A stretch of 51,025 nt of DNA from RGDT01 sp964630925 (GCA_964630925.1 CAZVZK010000075.1:1-51025), one strand, 5' to 3'. Counted from the first letter of the stretch, positions 1 through 10,085 are shown. A program made the numbers and translations. Notes: generated by a model from the sequence alone, not told the origin.

Positions 1-837
1 GCCGCGGCCCTCGCCACGCTCGCCGCCGGGGCCGCCGCGCTCGCCGTGGTCGGCCGGCAGCGCCGCCCTGCCCTCCAGGACCGCGTCGGCCAGCTTGTGC
101 AGCATCAGCTCGATGGAGCGGATGCTGTCGTCGTTGCCGGGGATCGGCAGGTCGATGGTGTCGGGGTCGCTGTCGGTGTCGATCAGGCCCACCGTCGGGA
201 CGCCCATGCGCTGGGCCTCCTTGACGGCGATGTGCTCACGCTTCGGGTCCACGACCACGATGGCGCCCGGCATGCGGTTCATGTCGCGGATGCCGCTCAG
301 GTTGCGCTGGATCTTGACCATCTCGCGGTTGAGCATGGCCACCATCTTCTTGCTGTAGCCGTGGATCGAGGCGGTCGGCGGCGCGAGGTGGACCTCGTAC
401 TTGCCGGTCTCGCTCAGCATGCCCTTCATGTACGCGGTCATGTCGTGCTTGGCGGGGTTCTCGCCGGCCGGCAGCCAGTACCCCTCCAGCTCGGCGAGGC
501 GCTTCAGCCTGTCGCGGATGGTGCGGTGGTTCGTCAGCGTGCCGCCCAGCCAGCGCTCGGAGACGAACGGCATGCCGCAGCGGGCCGCCTCGCGCTCCAC
601 CGCCTCGCGGGCCTGGCGCTTCGTGCCGACGAACACCACGAGGCTGCCGTTGGCCGCCTGCCGCGCGATGAACTTGTACGCCCGCAGCAGGCCACGCAGG
701 GTCTCGCGCAGGTCGATGATGTGGATGAGGTTCCGCTTGCCGTAGATGTACGGCCTCATCTTGGGGTTCCACCGGCTGGCGCGGTGCCCGAAGTGGACGC
801 CCGCCTCGATCAAATCCTTCACCTGAACGATCGCCAC
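1..837 (-). CDS. rpsB: 30S ribosomal protein S2 (C-terminus beyond window)
   Basis: Ribosomal protein S2 of the small subunit. The minus-strand reading from a GTG at 837 gives MAIVQVKDLIEAGVHFGHR, followed by the S2 landmarks WNPKMRPYIYGKRN, VGTKRQAREAV, RWLGGTLTN and PTVGLIDTDSDPDTIDLPIPGNDD. The GTG start is chosen because S2 homology begins there and a GGAGGA Shine-Dalgarno lies six bases upstream; no ATG fits. No stop occurs before the window edge, so at least 279 residues are encoded. That is longer than the usual 230-250, with a Gly/Glu/Arg-rich C-terminal extension. A sigma70-like promoter lies about 130 bases upstream and leaves a 5' leader of roughly 120 nt, where S2 autoregulation could act (inference). 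Confidence 0.95.
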   Translation of the reverse strand, partial: MAIVQVKDLIEAGVHFGHRASRWNPKMRPYIYGKRNLIHIIDLRETLRGLLRAYKFIARQAANGSLVVFVGTKRQAREAVEREAARCGMPFVSERWLGGTLTNHRTIRDRLKRLAELEGYWLPAGENPAKHDMTAYMKGMLSETGKYEVHLAPPTASIHGYSKKMVAMLNREMVKIQRNLSGIRDMNRMPGAIVVVDPKREHIAVKEAQRMGVPTVGLIDTDSDPDTIDLPIPGNDDSIRSIELMLHKLADAVLEGRAALPADHGERGGPGGERGEGRG

Positions 838-963
838 GCAATCCTCCGAATCTGGCCGACAATCCCCCTCAAGACAACACGTCCGCCGGAGATGCGACGA
901 GCGGTGCCGGCAGACGGGCCGGCCCGCCCTCCTTCTCGCGTCCGGGAGGGGTGGGAAAAGAGA

Positions 964-992
964 ATCCTAGCAGCCGACGCGCCGGGCGTCAA
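964..992 (-). promoter_or_regulatory. Sigma70-type promoter of rpsB
   Basis: On the minus strand TTGACG (992-987) is followed after 17 bases by TAGGAT (969-964). This matches five of six -35 bases and has a standard spacer, in a GC-rich background where such hexamers are rare. Transcription would start near 957 and give a leader of about 120 nt. The leader includes a GC-rich hairpin (GGGCCGGCCCG region near 910-935) before the rpsB ribosome-binding site. Confidence 0.6.
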
Positions 993-1000
993 CCGACCCC

Positions 1001-1582
1001 TTACTCGGTCCTGTGGACGACATCCCAGTCGTGCGCCGTGGCGAAGACCGGCAGCCCCCGCAGCCCGGCGTGCGTCTCCTTCGCGATCGCGTGCGCCGCC
1101 GCCACCAACTGCAGGAACCGCGCCGTCACCAGATGCTCGGCCACCTCCTCCGCCAACTTGACGCCGAGCGGCTGCTTCTCGTCGAGGGCCAGCTTCGCGA
1201 ACGCCTGCCGCACCGGCGTCATCCCGCGCAGGACGAACGACCCCTTCCGCTCCGCGTCCCACCGCGCCAGCCAGCCCAGGTCCCACCGGCCCCCGGCCTC
1301 CTTGTAGCCGAAGAGGTCGCAGTGCCACTGCCGCGTGTTGATCGTGAACCCGTTCATCTCCAGATACAGCGCGGCGAGCGTCAGCTTCCGCCGCGTCGCC
1401 TTGACGTGGAAGTCGGCGAGCCACGCCGCCAGCTCGTCGGCCTGCCCGAGGAAGTCCATCCCGACGACGCGGTGATAGGGCGTCTCGCTCAGGCAGCGCA
1501 TCCCCTCCTCCAGCCACGTGATGCACGGCTCCAGCTCGCCGTGCGGGACCATGAGGCCGAACCGTGTGGATACGATGCCCAT
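1001..1582 (-). CDS. Hypothetical protein, 193 aa
   Basis: I do not recognise the family. The product is soluble-looking, with no signal peptide or membrane segment. It begins MGIVSTRFGLMVPHGELEPC and contains aromatic-rich stretches such as TINTRQWHCDLFGYKEAGGRWDLGWL and a C-terminal helical part ending AHDWDVVHRTE. A GAGGGG purine stretch about 11 bases upstream supports the ATG at 1582. It starts 19 bases beyond the stop of the membrane-protein gene at 1602-3203 in the same orientation, so the two may be co-transcribed. The reading frame has the strong G/C third-position bias of the window, unlike the overlapping frames on the other strand. Confidence 0.7.
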   Translation of the reverse strand: MGIVSTRFGLMVPHGELEPCITWLEEGMRCLSETPYHRVVGMDFLGQADELAAWLADFHVKATRRKLTLAALYLEMNGFTINTRQWHCDLFGYKEAGGRWDLGWLARWDAERKGSFVLRGMTPVRQAFAKLALDEKQPLGVKLAEEVAEHLVTARFLQLVAAAHAIAKETHAGLRGLPVFATAHDWDVVHRTE

Positions 1583-1601
1583 GTGGCCGTGCCCCCTCGC
1601 G

Positions 1602-3203
1602 TCAGCCGGCGTGCCGGTGCAGGACGAGGCGGTCCTCCCCCTGCGGCACGACGATCAGCAGCCGCGACGCCGGGACGTAGAAAAGTCGGCGGCCCAGGTC
1701 GGACGGCTTACCCTCCGCCGGCCCGAGGGGTAGCCCCTCGATCCCGTTGAAGACGCGTGGCCCGCCCGCCCCGTGGACGGTGACGGACGCGCCCCCAGCC
1801 CGCGCCGTGACGGACAGGTATTCCCTGCCGGGGCCGCAGGCCGGCACGCAGGCGATGCCCCGCAGCGCCAGCGGCTCCATGTTCCCCTGGAACAGGCCCT
1901 CCGTGGTGCCCAGGGGCGTCGGCCCGCCGCACGCGCCCAGGCCCGTCAGCTCGCCCACGCCCTCGCCCGAGCGCCACACCTCGTTCTGCGGTTGGAGGCA
2001 CAGTTGGATCTTGCGGCCCGGCGCCTCCTGGCAGGCGAAGTGCCGCCCGAAGTACGAGGCGAAGACCCGCGCTTCCGGGCCGGTGTCGAATGTCGCATGT
2101 GGATCGAGGCGGAGGCCGATCACCCGTTGCATCCGCCCGGTGTCGAGGAAGACCGTCTCGCCCAGACGCGGGAAGTCCACCCCCGAGATGCACAGCCGTC
2201 CGGGGTTGTTGTTGCCGGCGCCCATCGCCATCGACACCGGCGGGACCTTCATCGGCACCTCGGCCTCGGCCTCCTTTTCCAGATCGGGCAGGGCGTATCG
2301 TCGGGCGACGCGTGTCCGCCTGTCGAGGGTGACGGCGCAGGGGATGCACGCCGCCACGAGCAGGTCGCCGTCGGCGGGTGTCGTCGCCGTGATGCGGCCG
2401 TGGGCGGTGTCGAAGACGGCGAGCTGGCGCTGCCCGGGCATGTGGAGGATGATGTGGTCGCCCGGCCCGCTGACGCACCAGGCGCCCATCCGCCCCGGCA
2501 GGCGGACCGTCCCGCCCGCCCCGGGCTTCGGGTCATCCGGGGGCGGAGGCGGAGGTGGCTGGGGCGGCCCGGCCATCGGCGGCGCGGGGGCACGCGACAA
2601 CAGGAGGAAGCCGGCCACGCCGACCAGCAGCAGCAGCAGCACGCCGACGACGGCGGCGACGGCGATGACCCCGCCCCCGCCATAGGGCTTCCGGAGCGAC
2701 GGGACGCCCTCGTCCTCGTCCTCGTCCCGCCACCGCGAGCGCCTCCGCGGCGCCTCCGCGTCTTCCTCCTCGTCCCAACGCGTGCGTGTGGCGGGGCGTG
2801 TGGCGGCGCGGGGCGTCGTGGAGATGCGCTCCTGGGCGTCCGGGTGAACGTCGATGATGTCGTCTTCCTCGGCGGGCTCCTCGAGGCGCCGACGGGCCTT
2901 GCGGTAGCCGGAATCCGCCTCCGTACTCCCGGCGAAGGCGATGCCCATGCCGATCCCGGCGCAGCTGAGCAGGAACAGCACCTCCGCGCCGGCCAGGGCC
3001 AGGGGATTCACGCCGGCGAATTGTCCGCTGACGCCCAGCACGATCCCGGCGGTGAACGCCAGCGGCAGGGGCGCGAGGAAGCACAGGCCGGCGAAGTAAG
3101 CGGGCAGGCCACGCGCCTCGCGCGAGCTGCTCAGCGTGACCTCGCCGCGCACCAGGGCGGCGATGCCGTAGACAAAGAGGGCGATCTCGATCAGGAGGAC
3201 CAT
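1602..3203 (-). CDS. Membrane-anchored protein with acidic linker and predicted beta-propeller-like C-terminal domain
   Basis: 533 residues. Three hydrophobic segments (about 1-20, 33-60, 72-95) precede a charged, low-complexity stretch (about 105-170, rich in E, D and R). A fourth strong transmembrane segment lies at about 177-202, followed by a proline run (QPPPPPPPDDP). The remaining ~300 residues should face the opposite side of the membrane. They contain repeated short beta-type phrases (WCVSGPGDHIILHMPGQ, LAVFDTAHGRITATTP, RVFASYFG) that suggest a degenerate WD40-like or quinoprotein-like propeller. This is inference from pattern only; no catalytic motif is visible. The upstream neighbour is a PtsN-like gene in the same orientation. 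Confidence 0.65.
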   Translation of the reverse strand: MVLLIEIALFVYGIAALVRGEVTLSSSREARGLPAYFAGLCFLAPLPLAFTAGIVLGVSGQFAGVNPLALAGAEVLFLLSCAGIGMGIAFAGSTEADSGYRKARRRLEEPAEEDDIIDVHPDAQERISTTPRAATRPATRTRWDEEEDAEAPRRRSRWRDEDEDEGVPSLRKPYGGGGVIAVAAVVGVLLLLLVGVAGFLLLSRAPAPPMAGPPQPPPPPPPDDPKPGAGGTVRLPGRMGAWCVSGPGDHIILHMPGQRQLAVFDTAHGRITATTPADGDLLVAACIPCAVTLDRRTRVARRYALPDLEKEAEAEVPMKVPPVSMAMGAGNNNPGRLCISGVDFPRLGETVFLDTGRMQRVIGLRLDPHATFDTGPEARVFASYFGRHFACQEAPGRKIQLCLQPQNEVWRSGEGVGELTGLGACGGPTPLGTTEGLFQGNMEPLALRGIACVPACGPGREYLSVTARAGGASVTVHGAGGPRVFNGIEGLPLGPAEGKPSDLGRRLFYVPASRLLIVVPQGEDRLVLHRHAG

Positions 3204-3247
3204 GAGCGCGCGGCCTCGCGTGGGCTGGGGTCGATTCTACGGGGGCG

Positions 3248-3661
3248 TCAGCCGCCCGGGGCGCCGCCGCCGCGCAGGTGGCGGCTGATCGCCTCCAGCG
3301 CCCTCAGATACGCCGCCGGCTCCGACACCGGCGCCAGCATCAGGCACACGAGACGGACCGGCCCGCCGTCGAGCGCGCCGGGCCACTCCATCGGCTCCAC
3401 GCAGTGGCCGATCACGCCCACCACGCCGGCGAGGCCGTCGATCTTCGAGTGGGGCAGGGCGATGCCCTTGCCGATGGCCGTCGTGCCCAGGGACTCGCGG
3501 TGCAGGACGCGGGTGACCGCGTTGGCGATCCCCTCCGCCGACAGCAGGCCGGCGCGGACGATCTCGCCGATGAGGAAGCGGATGGCCTGCTCGGGCGTCT
3601 TCGACTCCGCCGTCGGCAGGGCCACCTCGGGGAAGCCCAGGGGGTTCGACTGGCCGGACAT
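3248..3661 (-). CDS. ptsN: PTS EIIA type-2 (nitrogen-regulatory, PtsN-like) domain protein
   Basis: A single-domain protein of 137 residues with the EIIA fructose/nitrogen fold. The phospho-accepting histidine lies in GKGIALPHSK (His71), preceded by the helix AVTRVLHRESLGTTAIG and followed by VRLVCLMLAPVSEPAAYLRALEAISRHL. PtsN-type proteins receive phosphate from a phosphotransfer chain and act as regulators by protein contact. No HPr or EI gene is nearby and no sugar-specific EIIB or EIIC is fused, which favours a regulatory role over transport (inference). The start at 3661 is preceded by GAGGCTCCCC-type purines. It lies 30 bases downstream of a macro-domain gene in the same orientation. 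Confidence 0.85.
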   Translation of the reverse strand: MSGQSNPLGFPEVALPTAESKTPEQAIRFLIGEIVRAGLLSAEGIANAVTRVLHRESLGTTAIGKGIALPHSKIDGLAGVVGVIGHCVEPMEWPGALDGGPVRLVCLMLAPVSEPAAYLRALEAISRHLRGGGAPGG

Positions 3662-3691
3662 GGGGAGCCTCCTCGCCTGAGAGCCGCCCGC

Positions 3692-4210
3692 TCACGCCCC
3701 CGTTGATGTCGGCATGAGGCTTCGCAACTCCTTCACATCATAGGCCGAGCGCAGCCCGATCACCACCTTTTCCACCGGCGCGAAGTCCCGCCCCATCACC
3801 GCGCCGAGCGCCCGCGCGAAGTCCGCCATCGTCATCCGCCCATACCCGCACCCCAGCGCCGCGAGCGCCACGACGCGGGCGTCGAGGGCCGCCGCCCGAC
3901 GCAGGCTCTCGGTGAGGGCCGCCGCCACGACCTCCGGCGAGGTGCCGTAGAACGCATCGACGGCGACGGCGTGGAGGACGGACCGGTACGGCCCGCCGCA
4001 GGCCGGCGTCTCGATGACATCGCCTGGAGACACATGGCGGATTCCTCGCCCGGCGAGGTGACGATTCAGCTCGTCCTGCATGGCCGGGCCGTGGCGGAGG
4101 AGGTAGGCCCCGCCGACGCCGCCGGAGAGGGTGAGGTAGACGTTGGCGGAGCAGACGAGCACGTCGGCGGGCACGTCGAGGAGGTCGCCGTGGTGGATCA
4201 GCCAACGCAT
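3692..4210 (-). CDS. Macro-domain protein (ADP-ribose-binding type)
   Basis: 172 residues from the ATG at 4210 (MRWLIHHGDLLDVPADVLVC). An upstream in-frame ATG exists, but its extension is not conserved-looking and crosses the promoter of the divergent gene, and a GGGGGG stretch sits just before 4210. Macro-domain features: GDLL near the N-terminus, the SANVYLTLSGGVGGA loop (ligand-binding glycine loop), HAVAVDAFYGTSPE, and ALGCGYGRM as the second phosphate-binding loop. The usual Asn-Ala-Ala-Asn is replaced by SANVYL, so hydrolase activity is uncertain. It is transcribed divergently from another macro-domain gene 76 bases away, a notable pairing. Confidence 0.8.
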   Translation of the reverse strand: MRWLIHHGDLLDVPADVLVCSANVYLTLSGGVGGAYLLRHGPAMQDELNRHLAGRGIRHVSPGDVIETPACGGPYRSVLHAVAVDAFYGTSPEVVAAALTESLRRAAALDARVVALAALGCGYGRMTMADFARALGAVMGRDFAPVEKVVIGLRSAYDVKELRSLMPTSTGA

Positions 4211-4227
4211 GATGCGCCCCCCGGATC

Positions 4228-4256
4228 TTGACTGGACGGGTGGATCGGGCTGTACT
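4228..4256 (+). promoter_or_regulatory. Promoter of the plus-strand macro-domain gene
   Basis: TTGACT (4228-4233) and TGTACT (4251-4256) are separated by exactly 17 bases in the 76-base divergent spacer between the two macro-domain genes. The predicted transcript start near 4263 leaves a leader of about 25 bases before the ATG at 4287. Confidence 0.5.
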
Positions 4257-4286
4257 GGATTGATACCCACACACGAAGGACGGGAC

Positions 4287-4883
4287 ATGCTGCCCTCGAA
4301 GATCTGGCTGATCGACCGTTCGGAGGAGCTGGCCACCCACTGGGCCGAGCAGTTCGCCGACTGCCCCGCCGTGGGGGTCTTCGCCGGCGACTACTTCCAG
4401 AGGGCGGCGGACGCCATCGTCAGCCCGGCGAACAGCTTCGGGATCATGGACGGCGGTGTGGACCTGGCCCTCCGCGCCGAGCTGGGCTTCTCGACCCAGG
4501 ACCGCCTGCAGGCGGCTATCGTCGAGCGGCACCACGGCGAGCTGCCCGTCGGATGCGCCGAGATCGTCGCGACGGACGACCCGCGCTGGCGTTTCCTGAT
4601 CGCCGCGCCGACGATGCGCGTGCCGGAACACGTCGCGTTCACGCTGAACGCCTACCTCGCGTTCCGCGCGATCCTCGTCGCCGTGGAGAACCACAACAAG
4701 AAGGCCGGCGCCCGCGAGATCGACTCCGTCGTCTGCTGCGGCCTTGGCACGGGCATCGGCCGGATGGCCGCCGACCGCTGCGCGAAGCAGATGCGGGCGG
4801 CCTTTCAGATCGTGAAGTCGCCCGCGCGCATCCCGAGCTTCGACGGCATCCACGCCTTCCACCAGGCGCTGCTGCGCCTGTGA
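4287..4883 (+). CDS. Macro-domain protein, phage-tail/Appr-1''-p-like subtype
   Basis: 198 residues from an ATG at 4287 with an AAGGA ribosome-binding site seven bases upstream. An in-frame ATG at 4143 would extend the protein through the promoter and is rejected. The core reads GDYFQRAADAIVSPANSFGIMDGGVD (binding loop PANSFG, glycine turn MDGG), then FLIAAPTMRVPEHV and VVCCGLGTGIGRM as the second phosphate loop. The family binds ADP-ribose or related nucleotides. The substrate cannot be read from the sequence. The gene is head-to-head with a second, only distantly similar macro-domain gene, which suggests one regulated ADP-ribose-linked function (inference). Confidence 0.8.
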   Translation: MLPSKIWLIDRSEELATHWAEQFADCPAVGVFAGDYFQRAADAIVSPANSFGIMDGGVDLALRAELGFSTQDRLQAAIVERHHGELPVGCAEIVATDDPRWRFLIAAPTMRVPEHVAFTLNAYLAFRAILVAVENHNKKAGAREIDSVVCCGLGTGIGRMAADRCAKQMRAAFQIVKSPARIPSFDGIHAFHQALLRL

Positions 4884-4891
4884 AGGGCGGA

Positions 4892-6166
4892 TCACGCCCC
4901 GGGCGTGTCGACGCGGCCGATGGCGTCCATGATGTGTTCGCTGCCGTTGTAGGAGATCAGGAACCGGCCCGTCGTCCACCACGAATACAGGTCGTCGTCC
5001 GCCTCCTCGGCCCCTTCGCTGTCGAGATCGGCGCGGATGTCCCTCGGCTGGTCGGCGAACGCGCTGACACGGAGTGTGTCCCCCTGTGGTTGCAATTCGC
5101 GCACGAAGATAGGGCCGGGCCGGATGCGGAACAAGGTCGCCAACCGCATGACCGGGTCGTCGCCCGGCGGCGCGGACGTGCCCAGGAACACACTTCGCAG
5201 GTGCCGCCCATCCTCGCCGAAGGAGTGGACCGCGACATCCCGGACGCCCCCGGCCAGTACCGCCCGTCCGCTGGTGTTGTGGCCGGCGAGGAGGCCGAGG
5301 CCGACGTGCGCCCCGTCGAGCGGCAGCCACCGCTCGGACGGCCTCTCTAATACCACCGCCAACTCGGGCCGGAGCCCTCGGACCGCTGCCGCGGCCTGCT
5401 CAGACATCAGGAAAGGAGCGTCCCCCGTCTCCTCCGTCGCTTCCATCTCTTGGTCCGTCGGGGGGAGGCGTTCGCGCATGTGGACGAGCCGCAGGGTGCG
5501 CAGCCTCGGCAGGCGGGCCAGGGCCGAACACACGCCGACATCATCCTCCCCCAGGCCGATCCAGGCGGTGAGTGAGCGCAGCCCGGCGAGGTGAGGTGAG
5601 CGGGCCAACGCCTCCGCGTCCGCCGTGTCGAGCCATCCGGCCATCAACGCCGGCAACCCAGCCAGCCACCGGCAGGCGGCGAGCTCCTGCCCCATCCCAA
5701 GCGAGCCGAACAGGGCCAGCTCCTGGAGCGCCGGGCAGCCGCGCCGGATCGCGTGCCCGTGATCGAGCAGAGCCGTGACCGCCACGCCCGCCGACGCGAC
5801 GAAGCCGCGTCGGAACTCGGGCTGGAACCGCCAATCGCTGACCTCCTCCAGCGGCGCGGCCTCACCCAGCCATTCGGCCCGGTGTTCGCACAGCAGCGCC
5901 CACTCGCGGTCATGCTGCCACTTCACGGGCCAGGAGTCGTCGGGGAAGTCGGCGCCCGGCGAGATGCCGCGTAGCCTCTTGTTGCGCTCCAGCTCCGCCG
6001 CGGGGTCGGCGCGCGGGACGCGCAGTGGCTCCAGGGCCATCTGGAGGCGGATGAATTCGCCGAGCGGGTCGCCGCGCTCCTCCAGCCAGTCGGCCAGCAC
6101 CAGGCGCGGCACGTCGTCCGCCGGGTCGGCGGCTATCGCTGCCATCAGCCCCTCGCGGTCCGACAT
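4892..6166 (-). CDS. TIGR02996 (repeat-companion) domain protein
   Basis: 424 residues from the ATG at 6166 (MSDREGLMAAIAADPADDVPRLVLADWLEERGDPLGEFIRLQ), the signature of the TIGR02996 domain that is expanded in Gemmata-like planctomycetes and myxobacteria. A strong AGGAGGG ribosome-binding site lies eight bases upstream; the longer frame to 6355 is not supported. After the N-terminal domain (1-~45) there is a poorly conserved leucine-rich-repeat-like part (LRSLTAWIGLGEDDVGVCSALARLPRLRTLRLVHM, ~190-245) and a divergent C-terminal region ending in FLISYNGSEHIMDAIGRVDTPGA. The function of these proteins is unknown. The gene is convergent with the macro-domain gene, eight bases away. Confidence 0.85.
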   Translation of the reverse strand: MSDREGLMAAIAADPADDVPRLVLADWLEERGDPLGEFIRLQMALEPLRVPRADPAAELERNKRLRGISPGADFPDDSWPVKWQHDREWALLCEHRAEWLGEAAPLEEVSDWRFQPEFRRGFVASAGVAVTALLDHGHAIRRGCPALQELALFGSLGMGQELAACRWLAGLPALMAGWLDTADAEALARSPHLAGLRSLTAWIGLGEDDVGVCSALARLPRLRTLRLVHMRERLPPTDQEMEATEETGDAPFLMSEQAAAAVRGLRPELAVVLERPSERWLPLDGAHVGLGLLAGHNTSGRAVLAGGVRDVAVHSFGEDGRHLRSVFLGTSAPPGDDPVMRLATLFRIRPGPIFVRELQPQGDTLRVSAFADQPRDIRADLDSEGAEEADDDLYSWWTTGRFLISYNGSEHIMDAIGRVDTPGA

Positions 6167-6287
6167 CGTCCGTCCCTCCTGTCGGAATGGTAGCCGGCGG
6201 CCCGGCGGCCCGCCACCTTCCGCGGGGTGGCCTAGAAAATGAGGGCGGGCCGCCGGTAGGATCGCGCCGTCACCCGGAGGGCTCGAG

Positions 6288-6578
6288 ATGGCGAGGGAGG
6301 ATGACAGGCTGAAGTTCAACGCCACGAACCCAGGCGCGGCACGGTCGTGGGACATTTACAACCGCCTGGTCAAGCCGACGCTCAAGCGTGAGGACGACTG
6401 GATGTTCGTCGTCATCGACATCGATTCGGAAGACTACGAGCTGGACAAGAACGCACTCGTGGCGAACGACCGCATCCGTCTGCGGAGGCCGGAAGGCAAT
6501 TTCTGGGTGGAGCGCGTGGGCGAGCTGGCCACGTTCCGCCACGGCTGGCGCGGCGATGACCACGAGTCGCCGCCATGA
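6288..6578 (+). CDS. Small protein A of a retropepsin-linked cluster
   Basis: 96 residues. The middle reads SWDIYNRLVKPTLKREDDWMFVVIDIDSEDYELD and the end RIRLRRPEGNFWVERVGELATFRHGW. It is clearly paralogous to the next gene (residues ~20-90 align without gaps). I recall this pattern (RDIY..V.P, FVAIDI.S.DYE.D, RPDAQ.W..RVG) as a short protein often encoded just before clan AA aspartic proteases in planctomycetes and cyanobacteria. That is recollection, not a search. GGAGGG precedes the ATG by about seven bases. No membrane segment or signal peptide. Its role is unknown; an antitoxin- or adaptor-like partner of the protease is conceivable. Confidence 0.75.
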   Translation: MAREDDRLKFNATNPGAARSWDIYNRLVKPTLKREDDWMFVVIDIDSEDYELDKNALVANDRIRLRRPEGNFWVERVGELATFRHGWRGDDHESPP

Positions 6579-6624
6579 TGCCCAGTCTTGGTACAAACCT
6601 CGTCGGAGGCCCGGAAGGAAGGAC

Positions 6625-6903
6625 ATGAAGATCGAAGACCTCCCCTATGGCCCCGAAGAGGGCCACCGTCGCTCCAGGGACATCTACACGCGCGTCGTGA
6701 AGCCGGCCCTCAAGCGTGAGGACGACTGGAAGTTCGTCGCCATCGACATCCTCTCCGAGGATTACGAGATGGACGCGAGCTGCCTCGCGGCCGCGGACCG
6801 CCTGCGGCTGAGGCGGCCGGACGGACAGCTCTGGCTGGAGCGTGTCGGCGAGGAGGCCGCCTTCCGCCACGGCTGGCATGGCCCCCACGAGACGCCGCCA
6901 TGA
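6625..6903 (+). CDS. Small protein B, paralogue of the preceding gene
   Basis: 92 residues from the ATG at 6625 with GGAAGGAAGG directly upstream. It matches the preceding 96-residue protein: SRDIYTRVVKPALKREDDWKFVAIDI, SEDYEMD, RLRLRRPDGQLWLERVGEEAAFRHGWHG. The tandem pair therefore arose by local duplication. Its TGA overlaps the ATG of the retropepsin-like gene by four bases (ATGA), so translation of the two is coupled and this copy is the direct partner of the protease. The N-terminal 15 residues differ from copy A. Confidence 0.8.
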   Translation: MKIEDLPYGPEEGHRRSRDIYTRVVKPALKREDDWKFVAIDILSEDYEMDASCLAAADRLRLRRPDGQLWLERVGEEAAFRHGWHGPHETPP

Positions 6904-7271
6904 TCACGTCCACCGTCAACCACAATCTGGAGCTGGTCGTCCGGCTCCCGGTCCACGACTCTGCCGGGCAGGGGCATGAGATCGAATTCGTCATCGACAC
7001 CGGCTTCGCGGGCCAGCTCAACCTGCCGCCGCTCGTGGCGACCACCTTCGGATTCCCCTTCGTCGGCCAGGTGATGACCAAACTGGCCGACGGCACCACG
7101 CCTTACGCCTCCTTGTACAAGGCCGTCATCCTGTGGGATGGGGGCGTGCGGATCGTGCATGTGGTGGCATCGGGCGGCACAGCGCTTGTGGGCATGGACC
7201 TGCTCCGCGACTCCGACCTCCGCGCCCGCTGCCAGGTGGGCGGGCTCATCGAGATCGAGAAGATCCCCTGA
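6900..7271 (+). CDS. Retropepsin-like clan AA aspartic protease
   Basis: 123 residues. The start MITSTVNHNLELVVRLPV and the motif EIEFVIDTGFAGQLNLPP, with catalytic Asp33-Thr-Gly, are typical of bacterial single-domain retropepsin-like proteases (clan AA), which must dimerise to form an active site. The second half holds MTKLADGTTPYASLYKAVILWDG and GTALVGMDLLRDSDLRARC, where GMDLL is the usual hydrophobic Gly-rich strand. There is no signal peptide, so it acts in the cytoplasm. The ATGA overlap with the preceding small-protein gene implies a bicistronic unit. The physiological substrate of the family is unknown. The gene ends 32 bases from a convergent MBL-fold gene. Confidence 0.85.
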   Translation: MITSTVNHNLELVVRLPVHDSAGQGHEIEFVIDTGFAGQLNLPPLVATTFGFPFVGQVMTKLADGTTPYASLYKAVILWDGGVRIVHVVASGGTALVGMDLLRDSDLRARCQVGGLIEIEKIP

Positions 7272-7303
7272 CCGCACCGACACGCCCGAACGCTCAGGAG
7301 CAG

Positions 7304-7957
7304 TCACCCGCGCGAGCGGGTGGAGGCCATCAGGCTGGCGAAGTCCACCCCCTCCCGTCGGTCGTTGGCGTGGACCGAATAGACGCGGCCGACGTGGTAG
7401 CCGGTCTCCGCCTCGAACCGCTCCATCCGGGCGATGGATTCCAGCTTCCGCGCCTCCGGCACGGCCCAGAGCCACGTCCAATCATGTACCGAACGGAGCG
7501 TCCCCAGCTCCCAGTCGCCCGTGCAGGCGGACCCCCTGAAGATCACCATCGTGTCCGTCGCACTGTGCTTCGGGGCGTGGACGAGGTACAACGGCTCCCC
7601 GGCCAGGTCCAGCCTGGCGGAGTCATCGAAGTAGCGGACGCCCGGCGCGTCTCGTTGCGGGCCTTGGAACCCCCGTTGCAGCCACGTCTCGGCGTCGGGG
7701 AAGGCGTCGCGCAGCCCGCGCCACGTCGCCGCCGAGAAATGGTCCCAATGGGCGTGCGTACAGAGTAGGTACTTGACCCGCGCGGAGGCCCACGTACTGG
7801 CCTCTCGCGCCACGTCCGCAGGGCGAGGCCTCCCGAAACAGGGCGGCATCTCGAGGATGGCACACTCGTCTCGGTGATGCAGGAGCCAGCACCCCGTCCG
7901 GAGCCAGTTGAACTGGCCGATCAGGGCCACCCCGTCGAACCACGGCTCGGGTGTCAT
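7304..7957 (-). CDS. MBL-fold metallo-hydrolase
   Basis: 217 residues with the metallo-beta-lactamase zinc motif THAHWDH (His68, His70, Asp72, His73). Further metal-ligand candidates are HAPKHSATD, GSACTGDWE (Asp) and VYSVHAND near the C-terminus. No signal peptide, so cytoplasmic. The protein is short for an MBL hydrolase and has no fused domain. The phrase LVHAPKHSATDTMVIFRG resembles glyoxalase-II-like or lactonase-like members more than true beta-lactamases. The substrate cannot be assigned. The start at 7957 lies about 110 bases from the divergent uvrB start. Confidence 0.85.
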   Translation of the reverse strand: MTPEPWFDGVALIGQFNWLRTGCWLLHHRDECAILEMPPCFGRPRPADVAREASTWASARVKYLLCTHAHWDHFSAATWRGLRDAFPDAETWLQRGFQGPQRDAPGVRYFDDSARLDLAGEPLYLVHAPKHSATDTMVIFRGSACTGDWELGTLRSVHDWTWLWAVPEARKLESIARMERFEAETGYHVGRVYSVHANDRREGVDFASLMASTRSRG

Positions 7958-8030
7958 GTTCGGTCCCTCCCGGATGCGGGTATCTTACGCCGCCCGCCTC
8001 GGAGCCCGCGCATCTGTTCAGGCGTTCCGA

Positions 8031-8036
8031 TATAAT
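8031..8036 (+). promoter_or_regulatory. Consensus -10 element of uvrB
   Basis: A perfect TATAAT stands at 8031-8036, 34 bases before the uvrB ATG at 8071. No good -35 is visible at 16-18 bases. Two GTTC tetramers separated by four bases (8016-8027) lie directly upstream, where an activator or a LexA-like SOS repressor could bind. That last point is speculation. Confidence 0.5.
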
Positions 8037-8070
8037 CCTTGATGCACATCCCACGGAGCGAGGGCCGGTC

Positions 8071-10085
<2,015 letters not shown>

